From Thermosynechococcus sp. WC_1 (GTDB lineage: Bacteria; Cyanobacteriota; Cyanobacteriia; Thermosynechococcales; Thermosynechococcaceae), in NCBI GenBank assembly GCA_020058975.1, contig JAGVDA010000266.1:1-64000 (forward strand): a stretch of 64,000 bases of DNA, read 5' to 3'. Below, one piece after another: positions 23,608-32,168 of this stretch (the stretch's first letter is position 1; each line of letters begins with the position of its first letter). The notes beneath the pieces are model-generated. The model was not told the DNA's origin. It was given only the letters and a program-made list of their open reading frames with translations, and ran no database searches. The position numbers and the translations under genes were made by a program.

Positions 23608-26600
23608 ATGACTGACGCTACGATTAAATCCACTGTCGGTATTCAAATGTCCCCGGAGGGCATGGCCTCCGCAGCAAAACAGCTCGATGGTATTCTTCAA
23701 AGAACTATTGCTAATCTAAACACAGCAGCTAAAACTGCGGAAAAAGCTATTGATAGTTCAGGAAAAGCTGGTCAAGTTGCCACCAATCAAATAAATGGTC
23801 AATTAAAAGCTCTTGCTATTACATTAAGTCAAATTAAAACTCTTCAAAATACTCTTCAAAGTACGGGAGCTTCTGGAGGACTTAATGCAGCTAGACTTCT
23901 TGGGGATTTCTCTTCATCTGGAAGAGTTGGAAAGCAAGCTAGAGAATTAGCAGATTACACAAATAGTTTGCGTGGAGCCTCGTCAGCTATGACGACTCTA
24001 AAAGATCGCGCTCGTCAATTTGACGTCCAAGCTGGTAACCTTGCAAAAAATGGTCAGCTTCTTTCTAACAGCCAAATTATGAAGGCTGAGAAGATCGAAG
24101 CAACCGCGAAAGCCTATTCTAAAATAAGTAATGAAATTGGCAGCATTAGAGCAAGAGTAGCTTTACTCAGCACCGATGGTCAAAAAGCATTCAAGCCCCT
24201 TCTAGATAATCTGCAACAACTTGAAAAAGTGAATGCTAAAGCTTTTAGTAATCGGCGTCGTTCGGAGTACGGTCCAGAGTTAGCAACTACTAGAGATGCT
24301 GTGAGAGGTCTTCAAGAAAGGTTAATAGCAAGAGAAAAACTGGAAGCCAAAACTAGACTGAATGTTGAAGCTCTTCGTAAAGAGGGGATTGAACTTACCC
24401 GCCTAACGACTCTAGAGAGAGAAGCAGCACTTGCTGCTAAAGTGCGTTCAGCTAATAGTCGATTTAATAATGCACAGCTCACCGGAACCATTATTTCTCG
24501 TAGGGATACCGATCAAGTTTCTAGATTCACTAGAGCTGCGGCGCTTGCAGCTACTACCCAAAATCAATTAGTTTCAGCCTTAAATAAACCCAATGTTTCT
24601 GCGGAGAGGCTGCAAACCCTTATCAATAGACACAAGACTTTACAAAGAGAGATTGCCGAGAGTATTGCTCAGCAAAATAGAATGGGCGGCGATCCTAAGG
24701 GAGGATTCTTTGCCGGAATCAAAAGCAGTGCCAGCAATCTTCTGGGCGGGGGTGAAGGAGGTTTTGGTGCGGGTGCTCTGCTGGGAAGAGTGGGGGCCTA
24801 CGCGGGAGCTGCTGCTGTAGTTTACGGTCTAATCAGTGCTCTTCAACAAGCTGTTTCATTCTCTATCCAGTTTGAAGATTCTTTAGCTCAACTACAAGCC
24901 ATCTCTGGTTCGACCAATTATGAGATGCGTGATTTGAGTCAAAGCATTTTTGCTGTCGCCAAGAATAGTGCTGACAGTGTGTTAGAAATAACTAAATCAG
25001 CCACGGCTATCGCTCAAGCTGGCTATAAGGGAAAAGAGCTTTCTCAAGTTCTATCCGCTTCGGTTAATCTTTCGGCAGCAAGTGGCGCATCTCCTGCTGA
25101 CTCCGTAGATATCCTTACCTCCGCGCTTGGTTCATTTCAATTGGCTGGCACTGAAGCCACCAGAGTTGCTGATGCTTTTGTTGCGGCACTCAACAATTCA
25201 AAACTGGGTGTGGCTCAGATTCAGGCCGGTATCCAGTATGTTGGTTCAACTGCTAATCAACTAGATATTTCTCTTAACGAGTTGGCGGGAACACTCGCAG
25301 TTATTGCAGACACTGGTATCAGGGGTACAACAGGACCGACCGGGCTTAGACAACTTCTTGTCGATTTAGTTGACCCGTCAGAAAAAGTAAAAGAAGAACT
25401 TAAGCAAGTAGGACTTACAGTAGCTGATATAGACGTAAAAGTCTTAGGATTTTCAGAGGTATTAAAAAGACTCAATAACGCAGGTTTTGATCCTTTTGCT
25501 GCGGGTATCGAAGTCCGAGCGGCCAACGTCTATAATGCTATTGCGGGTTCTACGGACGAAATATTAAAACAAACTCAAGCAACTTTAGATCAGGGAGCAG
25601 CACAAGAAGCCGCTCAAGTTAGAACCGAAAGCGTTTCTGCAACTTGGCAGAAAATGATAAATACCGTTAGTGAATTAGCTGCAAGCATTGGTAATGATCT
25701 TGCTCCGGTCTTGAAATTTCTAATTGACCTTCTAGGTGTGGCAGCCACAGTAGGTTTGGGACTGATAAAAGTTTTATCTTCCACTGTAAATTTTGTGGTA
25801 ACTCTAGGTGGAACTTTTGATAAAACGGGGGTGTCTGGCGAGGCTCTTAATTCTAAATTGCAGGATTTAGGATACACAGCAGATCAGGTAAATCTTAGTC
25901 ATAAACAACTGACGGGGGGTTTAGAAGACGTCCAATCGGCTTTGAAAGCTAGTGAAGCGGAAACAGACTCTCTTAAAGCTCAGCAGCTTTCTTTAGCTCA
26001 AGAAACTGAAAAACTGATGGTTCGTCAAGATAGTTTAGTGGGAAAGAATGGAGATTTAACTGAAACCACTTCGGAGGTTAGGGTCGCTGTTGAAGAATTA
26101 TCTCTACGTTTCCCGGGTCTCCGGGAGGAGTTTGATAAGACGGAAGGTGGAGTACAGGGACTACTTAAGGCTTTCGAAGCTTTGGATGAGCAAATTCAAA
26201 GAACTATGGTAAACGCTGCCCGGACTCAAAAAATTACCGCTGAAGCTGCCAGAGATGTGGCCTTAGAGAAATTAGAAGATGATACTTCCTTCTACAAAAA
26301 TTTAGGCCCAAATGGTTGGATATATCGGGATGTTGGGCTGAAAGAATATGGTGATCCTAGACGCCGAGGGGGTTTGGGTACTCCTCTTAATACCTCTCAA
26401 CAAAAAGAAAGCTTTAATATTGAGAGTTTATTAAAAGCAGGAGACCCTGATAGTATCAGAAAAGCAAGAAACCTTATTCAAGATAGTAAAGATACACTTA
26501 TTAAAGCGATTTACGGGGAACTATTAGTAAAAATAAATACCTCAATAAGTGACTATGATAGTGCAATATTAAAATCCAAAGAAGCTGATGAGCTGCTTGG

Positions 26601-28905
26601 AGGCTATGCTGCTGCTCAATCTGAGGTAGGTAAAAAAATTAGAACTGCGAGGAGAGCTAATTCAACTGCCACCGTTACTGCTAGTTCTCAAGGTGCGGCG
26701 GGAGGTAGGTCTACTGCTCAAATTTTGCTCGAATTACAGCAAGAAGTTGGACAATTAAAAAGAAGACTGTCTGAAACAAAAGACCCGGAAGAGATTAAGC
26801 TACTAGATAGAGCACTAATAGGAGCTAAAGCTGATATCGCTAAACTTAGTCGTAATCCAAATAATCCAAATAATCCAAATAAACCAAAACGAGGGGAGCA
26901 ACAATACACTGGACAAGCCCGTAAAGACGCTGAGTATTTAGAAAATTGGGTAAGAGCGCAAGGATTTAGAGTTGGCGAAAGAGGCTCTCAAGACCCAATA
27001 CATAAAGGTGCGGGGCATAGGGAGTGGAGAGCTATAGATGTTAATTTAGCTTCAGGAGAAGGTGAAAGATTAGACCCTAAGCTTCGTTTGCGTATGAACG
27101 AACTTGCCAGAAGTATTCAAGCTAAAGGGGGCGTGGTGTTATGGAATGGAGAAAGGTATGATCCTAGTGGAGCCATAACTCGTATTAAAGGAAGTCGAAA
27201 AGCTAAGCATTACACCCACCTTCATGGAGAAGTTCCTTTAGGAGGCCTTTTTTCAGACGGTAAGCCTAATGATGCAGAATATCAGTCCAGTGTTAATGAG
27301 GCCGAAAAAAAGGCACTTAAAGAACAAGAAGAAAGAATAAAAAAACAGTTAGCTGAGGCTGAAAGTCTAAGAAAGACTAGGGGTAAAATTGAGATTGAAG
27401 CTATAGAAGAAGAAATCTCAACGATTATGCGTAACGCAAAAACGGGTTCTTTTTCCCGAGAAGATTTGAATACTAAATTAGAAACAGCTATGGTTCTGAA
27501 ATACATGGCTGTTATGAATCAATTTGATTTAGAGAACTCAAAGGAAGGCTTGGGACCTGAGGGCCTTAAAGAGTGGGAATTAAAAAGAAACGCTCAAATC
27601 AATCTTTTTGAAAAACAATCTTTAGATGAGTTTGCAAAACTTTATGGATATATCGCTGATTCTTTTTCAAAAAGCATGGAATTATATGAGCAAGTAATCA
27701 AGAGTAATTTAGACAAAGCAGAGAGAGCAGCACAAGAAAAATTCAAGCGTTACGAGGAGAAAGAACGCTCTTACAACCTACCTAGTAATAGAGGCAGAGA
27801 TTTCGGAGCTGGGGATGAATACCTCCTAGGAGAAAGAAGAAGACAAGCGGAAATACTTCGAGACCAAGAAATAGTAGCTGCTCAAGATGTCTCTAACGGC
27901 AGTTTGTATAATGCCAATGAGCGCAGAAAAGATAACTATAAAAACACCTTTGGTCGAGAATTCCAAGAATACAAACCCGGCTCCACAGAAATGGAAAAGT
28001 TTTTTTCCACAGCAGGGGAAGAAGAAGCAGCAGCATGGAAAGAAATTCAATCAGCTTTAGATGCCTATAATGTTACTTTGGCTGAGACCGCTGAACTACA
28101 ACAACTTATAGATGAAAGAACAGGAAAAGTATCTGCAAGCCAGTTTACCTTTAAGCAAAGAATTGATGGGGCAGCAAAAGCTTGGCTTGATCAAAGTGGA
28201 GCTATGGACACTTGGGAGAAAACTGCTCAGAATAGCGTTGCACCGCTCTTGGACACTATAACTAATGGTCTTACGGACATGTTCAAAGGCCTCATCACTG
28301 GGCAACAAAGTCTTAAACAAAGCTTAAAGGCAATGCTATCTTCCATTGCTGATTTTGTTGCTCAGATGATCGCTAAAGCTCTGGCATTAGCTGCCGTCAA
28401 ATGGTTCCTACAAATGATAGGTCTTGATGTTTCGGGCTTGGGAGGCGCAGGTGGCGGAGGCTTTGGGGGTGAAGGCGGAAGCGGAGCTGGTGGATTGTTG
28501 GGTCAAATCCTATCCCCCGGAGGTGGAATTGGTGGGGGACTATGGAGAGGTGGAGAAGTTAAAAGCTATGCCCGGGGAGGTCAGATTACCTCAGGTCTGG
28601 CAACCAGAGACAGCACCCTGATTCATGCTGCAAAAGGAGAGTATGTTCTTCGTAATTCAGCTGTTGATAGTATTGGTACAGATATGCTCGATGCAATGAA
28701 TAGTCGAGGCGCGGCAGCTATCGCTAGCGCCGGTAGTAATATAATTCCGCTTCCAACATCAGCTCCTGTTGAAACAAATGTTTATGTGATAGCTCCAGAA
28801 GAGAAACCTACTTTAGGGCCAAACGATGTTATTGCAATCATCAGTAAAGATGTGCTACAGGGAGGACAGACCAAGCGGTTAATCAAAAAGGTGGCGAATG
28901 GCTGA
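23608..28905 (+). CDS. Tape measure protein with M15-like peptidase
   Basis: 1765 aa, so the tail is long. Coiled-coil N-terminus; a PhageMin_Tail-type region at about 420-650 (QFEDSLAQLQAISG, AIAQAGYKGKELSQVLSASV); hydrophobic segments near 392-412 and 706-740; Gly-rich C-terminus ending in GEYVLRNSAVDS, as in many tape measures. Inserted at about 1105-1215 is an LAS/M15-like zinc peptidase: GAGHREWRAIDVN gives H1137 and D1144, and HYTHLHGEV gives H1204 and H1206. It could open peptidoglycan crosslinks during DNA entry. Confidence 0.88.
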   Translation: MTDATIKSTVGIQMSPEGMASAAKQLDGILQRTIANLNTAAKTAEKAIDSSGKAGQVATNQINGQLKALAITLSQIKTLQNTLQSTGASGGLNAARLLGDFSSSGRVGKQARELADYTNSLRGASSAMTTLKDRARQFDVQAGNLAKNGQLLSNSQIMKAEKIEATAKAYSKISNEIGSIRARVALLSTDGQKAFKPLLDNLQQLEKVNAKAFSNRRRSEYGPELATTRDAVRGLQERLIAREKLEAKTRLNVEALRKEGIELTRLTTLEREAALAAKVRSANSRFNNAQLTGTIISRRDTDQVSRFTRAAALAATTQNQLVSALNKPNVSAERLQTLINRHKTLQREIAESIAQQNRMGGDPKGGFFAGIKSSASNLLGGGEGGFGAGALLGRVGAYAGAAAVVYGLISALQQAVSFSIQFEDSLAQLQAISGSTNYEMRDLSQSIFAVAKNSADSVLEITKSATAIAQAGYKGKELSQVLSASVNLSAASGASPADSVDILTSALGSFQLAGTEATRVADAFVAALNNSKLGVAQIQAGIQYVGSTANQLDISLNELAGTLAVIADTGIRGTTGPTGLRQLLVDLVDPSEKVKEELKQVGLTVADIDVKVLGFSEVLKRLNNAGFDPFAAGIEVRAANVYNAIAGSTDEILKQTQATLDQGAAQEAAQVRTESVSATWQKMINTVSELAASIGNDLAPVLKFLIDLLGVAATVGLGLIKVLSSTVNFVVTLGGTFDKTGVSGEALNSKLQDLGYTADQVNLSHKQLTGGLEDVQSALKASEAETDSLKAQQLSLAQETEKLMVRQDSLVGKNGDLTETTSEVRVAVEELSLRFPGLREEFDKTEGGVQGLLKAFEALDEQIQRTMVNAARTQKITAEAARDVALEKLEDDTSFYKNLGPNGWIYRDVGLKEYGDPRRRGGLGTPLNTSQQKESFNIESLLKAGDPDSIRKARNLIQDSKDTLIKAIYGELLVKINTSISDYDSAILKSKEADELLGGYAAAQSEVGKKIRTARRANSTATVTASSQGAAGGRSTAQILLELQQEVGQLKRRLSETKDPEEIKLLDRALIGAKADIAKLSRNPNNPNNPNKPKRGEQQYTGQARKDAEYLENWVRAQGFRVGERGSQDPIHKGAGHREWRAIDVNLASGEGERLDPKLRLRMNELARSIQAKGGVVLWNGERYDPSGAITRIKGSRKAKHYTHLHGEVPLGGLFSDGKPNDAEYQSSVNEAEKKALKEQEERIKKQLAEAESLRKTRGKIEIEAIEEEISTIMRNAKTGSFSREDLNTKLETAMVLKYMAVMNQFDLENSKEGLGPEGLKEWELKRNAQINLFEKQSLDEFAKLYGYIADSFSKSMELYEQVIKSNLDKAERAAQEKFKRYEEKERSYNLPSNRGRDFGAGDEYLLGERRRQAEILRDQEIVAAQDVSNGSLYNANERRKDNYKNTFGREFQEYKPGSTEMEKFFSTAGEEEAAAWKEIQSALDAYNVTLAETAELQQLIDERTGKVSASQFTFKQRIDGAAKAWLDQSGAMDTWEKTAQNSVAPLLDTITNGLTDMFKGLITGQQSLKQSLKAMLSSIADFVAQMIAKALALAAVKWFLQMIGLDVSGLGGAGGGGFGGEGGSGAGGLLGQILSPGGGIGGGLWRGGEVKSYARGGQITSGLATRDSTLIHAAKGEYVLRNSAVDSIGTDMLDAMNSRGAAAIASAGSNIIPLPTSAPVETNVYVIAPEEKPTLGPNDVIAIISKDVLQGGQTKRLIKKVANG

Positions 28906-29302
28906 GTTTGTTTTTAATTTTTGCCCCAACTCAAGAGTCGCTGAACTTCTGGCTCCAGAAGAGCCAGAAGTCAAAGACTTTAATGGTTGGGTATATCATC
29001 CGGTCCCGGTGCTTCCTTTTCGCCCTAATTTTCGGGTTACTCTCGAAGGTCTAAAGTGGTATCTAAATGGTGCTGGAACTGGATTGGATACTACCACTGA
29101 TCCTACTATAAACGCGGGACGTCTGGAAGCTTTCTATAAAACTCATCGTCTTTTCAAACCTTTTAATTTTACCCATGAATATCTTGGAACTTTGGAGTTA
29201 CGTTTCAGTGCACCGTTAAGCATACCTAAGGGATTGGTTAATGGTGGAGGAGCTGTAGAACCCCTTCAAATTAACATGATCCAACATAATGCGACCTACT
29301 AA
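28898..29302 (+). CDS. Minor tail protein, 134 aa
   Basis: Starts MAEFVFNFCPNSRVAELLAP and overlaps the tape-measure stop by 8 nt. Contains HPVPVLPFRPNFRVTLEGLKWYL. Its place corresponds to the lambda M position at the tail tip, but similarity is not obvious. Confidence 0.55.
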   Translation: MAEFVFNFCPNSRVAELLAPEEPEVKDFNGWVYHPVPVLPFRPNFRVTLEGLKWYLNGAGTGLDTTTDPTINAGRLEAFYKTHRLFKPFNFTHEYLGTLELRFSAPLSIPKGLVNGGGAVEPLQINMIQHNATY

Positions 29303-29784
29303 TGACTGTAAACACCGAAAACGCTCAGAAATTATCTCCAGATGCGGAGATCATTCTTTATGAATTGACTACTCTATCGGGTTCAACTATCTTTTTTAAG
29401 CCCGGGCCAGATGTTATGTATCTAGGAGACCCATATAAGGGAGTTCCTTGTAGTCTATCTAATGAGGTTCGATCAGTAGAAGCCGACCGACAGAGACAAA
29501 CCTTAACTATAGGTGGAGATAATGCTGATCTTGGGATTCTTAAGTCGGTATTATTTTCCGGTGAGGTAGATGGTGCCTCAATATTAAAGCACGTTGTTGA
29601 GCTTGAAGATTTGAAAAATAATGTCAACTCTAAAATGACATCAGCTTATACAGTGAAGCAAGTAGAGGGTTACTCTAGAAGTAAAATCAGTCTAGTTTTA
29701 GGAAGATTTTCCCCATCTAAACAAACGACTATCCCTTACCGGAAGTATAATCGACCAGCTTTTCCTTATGTGAGATTACAATGA
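29302..29784 (+). CDS. Minor tail protein, lambda L-like position
   Basis: 160 aa starting MTVNTENAQKLSPDAEIILYEL, with GSTIFFKPGPDVMYLGDPYKG and GDNADLGILKSVLFSG. Opening features (D-A-E-I-x-L-Y/F-E-L) match phage minor tail protein L-type proteins of the tail tip. Starts one base into the upstream stop codon. Confidence 0.65.
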   Translation: MTVNTENAQKLSPDAEIILYELTTLSGSTIFFKPGPDVMYLGDPYKGVPCSLSNEVRSVEADRQRQTLTIGGDNADLGILKSVLFSGEVDGASILKHVVELEDLKNNVNSKMTSAYTVKQVEGYSRSKISLVLGRFSPSKQTTIPYRKYNRPAFPYVRLQ

Positions 29785-30239
29785 TTCTTGTTTCAGAACC
29801 TTTTCAAGGTAAGGTTTTTAATTTAGGAGTTCAAGACTGTTTCAGTCTTTGTATTGACTTTTTCAAAGAGAATTTTGATATCAAAATTCCTAATATTTCC
29901 CGACCCCATGATTGGGATGCAAATAAGCTTGACCTTATCAATGATTTCTACCATCTGAGTGGTTTCAAAAAAATAGACGCCGAATCAGAATGGCCTCCTC
30001 GCCCCGCAGATGTTTTGGTCACGACAATTAGTGGAAGTAATCCAAACCACCTTGTGGTTTATTTAGGTTCAAATGAAATTTTACATCACCCAACCGGGCA
30101 ACTTTCTAAAAAAGAATTGATGAGACCTGTTTGGAAAAGATTCACCTCCTATATTTTAAGACACCCAGAGGTTCCTGACCTTACCGCATCTAAACCATTG
30201 GTAACATTAGAGGATATTTTAGATGAAAGATTTATTTAG
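29781..30239 (+). CDS. NlpC/P60-type tail-tip peptidase
   Basis: 152 aa. Candidate catalytic C20 in LGVQDCFSLC, H90 in NPNHLVVYLG and a following HHPTG. It corresponds to the C-terminal domain of lambda K, a cysteine peptidase that can cut peptidoglycan cross-bridges. Here it is a free-standing gene placed before the JAMM gene; in lambda K the JAMM domain comes first, in the same polypeptide. Confidence 0.75.
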   Translation: MILVSEPFQGKVFNLGVQDCFSLCIDFFKENFDIKIPNISRPHDWDANKLDLINDFYHLSGFKKIDAESEWPPRPADVLVTTISGSNPNHLVVYLGSNEILHHPTGQLSKKELMRPVWKRFTSYILRHPEVPDLTASKPLVTLEDILDERFI

Positions 30240-30555
30240 TCGCTACTCAGACGAAATTTTAGAGGAGAGATGTGGCCTTATTTTAGGTTCGGGGGAAATG
30301 TTAGAAGTTCAAAATTCTCATCCCGAACCTACCAAAGGTTTTGAGATTGACCCTGAGACTATAATCCGCTATCTGGATGAGATGAGCGGAACATGGCACA
30401 CTCACCCGGGGCAAAGTTCTGTATTAAGTGGGGAAGATCATCTCTGCTTTACAGCTTGGCCAACCTTGGAACACTACGTCGTTGGAAAAGATGGTATTAG
30501 ATTGTATAGAGTAGATAATGGAGCGGTTGTAGATGCAAATCATTTTCCACGGTAA
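30223..30555 (+). CDS. JAMM/Mov34 metalloprotease tail protein
   Basis: 110 aa with a full JAMM motif: H59-x-H61, then seven residues, S69-x-x-D72 (HTHPGQSSVLSGED), and an upstream acidic cluster EILEE near residue 14. It corresponds to the N-terminal domain of lambda K. The start lies inside the end of the NlpC/P60 gene (17-nt overlap) and the end overlaps the I-like gene by 23 nt. Confidence 0.8.
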   Translation: MKDLFSRYSDEILEERCGLILGSGEMLEVQNSHPEPTKGFEIDPETIIRYLDEMSGTWHTHPGQSSVLSGEDHLCFTAWPTLEHYVVGKDGIRLYRVDNGAVVDANHFPR

Positions 30556-31072
30556 GCTCGCTCAGGAATATGGAGCAACACATTTTATCGAGGCCAATTC
30601 GGTTCGTGAAGCTTTGGAAGCCATCTCCCGACAGTTGAAAATCTTCTCGGAAATAATGCTTGACAGGAGACCTCTTCTTCGAGTAGTAGGCCATCCCACA
30701 CAAGAATCCTTAAAGGAAAAACCGGAGAAGATCGACGTTGTTCCGGCTATGATAGGTGGTGGAGGATTTGCTAAAATCGTAATAGGAAGTCTCTTAATTG
30801 TAGCTGGTTTTGTCATTCCCGGCGCTCAGTTTCTTATCCCGATGGGTATCAGTTTAGTTATCGGAGGTATATCTCAGCTCTTTATCAAGGCACCATCCCT
30901 GTCCAAAGAACAGGACCCGGACGCCTCGAAATATCTCGGTCTTGGAAATAACACCACAAAGTTGGGCACTTTACGCTCATATAGTATGGGACGTGTGAAA
31001 GTAACTTCACCACACGTTATTGCTGTAAACGTAGACTCAAGTGACTTAGTGAAAGGTGAGTTTCCAGTATGA
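30533..31072 (+). CDS. Tail assembly protein, lambda I-like
   Basis: 179 aa. The ubiquitin-like N-terminus (QIIFHGKLAQEYG, EANSVREALEAISRQL), the VVPAMIGGGGF turn, then two hydrophobic helices (IVIGSLLIVAGFVI, FLIPMGISLVIGGISQL) match the lambda I family, which acts in tail-tip assembly before J. Confidence 0.8.
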   Translation: MQIIFHGKLAQEYGATHFIEANSVREALEAISRQLKIFSEIMLDRRPLLRVVGHPTQESLKEKPEKIDVVPAMIGGGGFAKIVIGSLLIVAGFVIPGAQFLIPMGISLVIGGISQLFIKAPSLSKEQDPDASKYLGLGNNTTKLGTLRSYSMGRVKVTSPHVIAVNVDSSDLVKGEFPV

Positions 31073-32130
31073 CTTCTCAAAAATTGATATTAGACGACAT
31101 GCTCTTGGTGTCAGAGAAAGTTGGCCAGACTTTAATCACCCGGGATCAATACCGGTCCCATGGGAAATTTTCTGATTATGACGTTCAGAAAAATTTCGGG
31201 AGTTTTAGGGCGGCACGAAGGGCTGCTGGTTTAGAGCCTACGAGAGGGAGCCAGCTACAGTTAAATGCAGTGGGACGGCATTCGGACCTTGATGCTTATC
31301 GCCAAATGAATATCGAAAAGGCTGATTACGCTCAAAAGTATGTTAAGCCAAAAGGAACTCGTTTCCAGACCATGCTTGTGGCCTCAGATATTCACGACGA
31401 ACTTTGTGATCCGTTTTGGAGAAGAATTTTTATAGACACTGTGCTTAGAACACAGCCTGATACAGTAATTCTCGGAGGGGATATCTTCGATCTGGCTGAG
31501 TTCGGACGGTACAGTGTAGACCCAAGAGATTGGGATATTGTCTCTAAAATCCGTTGGGTTCATGCTTTTCTTTCGGATATTCGAAACGCAGCAGCAGATA
31601 CCGAAATAGTTTTTATTGAAGGTAATCATGAGCACCGATTGCTTCGATATCTTACAGACAATGCTCCAACTTTGAAAGTTGTCCTCTCCGACCTCCATGG
31701 TTGGACAGTTCCAAAGCTTTTGGGCTTAGACAAATATGAGGTGCGGTATGTAGCCAGAGCCGATCTTGGTACTTTTAATCAGTCTAACGTGGTTAAAGAA
31801 ATTTCCAAAAATTACGAAGTGTTTCATAACTGCTTCTTAGTAGATCACTTCCCCTCAGGAAAAGAAAAAGGGCTACCGGGTGTAAACGGTCACCACCACT
31901 CTCACCTCGTAAACACTCTTTATAGCCATAATTACGGAAGCTACGAATGGCATCAATTGGGATGTGGGCATCGTAGACAAGCAGAATATTGCGCAGGAGA
32001 AAAATGGAACATGGGGTTCGCCACGGTTCATGTGGACACGCACAATCAACTTCCATTGATCGACTATCACTTCATTGGAGATTTTGCAAACATACACGGT
32101 AAATATTATCTCCGTGGTGAGAATGAGTAA
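31069..32130 (+). CDS. Calcineurin-like metallophosphoesterase
   Basis: 353 aa. Metal motifs: D107-x-H109 (ASDIHDE), GGD138IFD, GN186H187EHR and a late NGHHHSH. The N-terminal 60 residues (ITRDQYRSHGKFSDYDVQKNFGSF) are a separate basic helix-rich module resembling DNA-binding N-termini found on some phage enzymes. It may hydrolyse nucleic acid or nucleotide phosphodiesters. It sits between the I-like and J-like tail genes, an unusual place for an enzyme. Confidence 0.7.
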   Translation: MTSQKLILDDMLLVSEKVGQTLITRDQYRSHGKFSDYDVQKNFGSFRAARRAAGLEPTRGSQLQLNAVGRHSDLDAYRQMNIEKADYAQKYVKPKGTRFQTMLVASDIHDELCDPFWRRIFIDTVLRTQPDTVILGGDIFDLAEFGRYSVDPRDWDIVSKIRWVHAFLSDIRNAAADTEIVFIEGNHEHRLLRYLTDNAPTLKVVLSDLHGWTVPKLLGLDKYEVRYVARADLGTFNQSNVVKEISKNYEVFHNCFLVDHFPSGKEKGLPGVNGHHHSHLVNTLYSHNYGSYEWHQLGCGHRRQAEYCAGEKWNMGFATVHVDTHNQLPLIDYHFIGDFANIHGKYYLRGENE

Positions 32131-32168
32131 CCCTTTACTTTTTCACCCTTTAGCAGTAATAGGATTGA

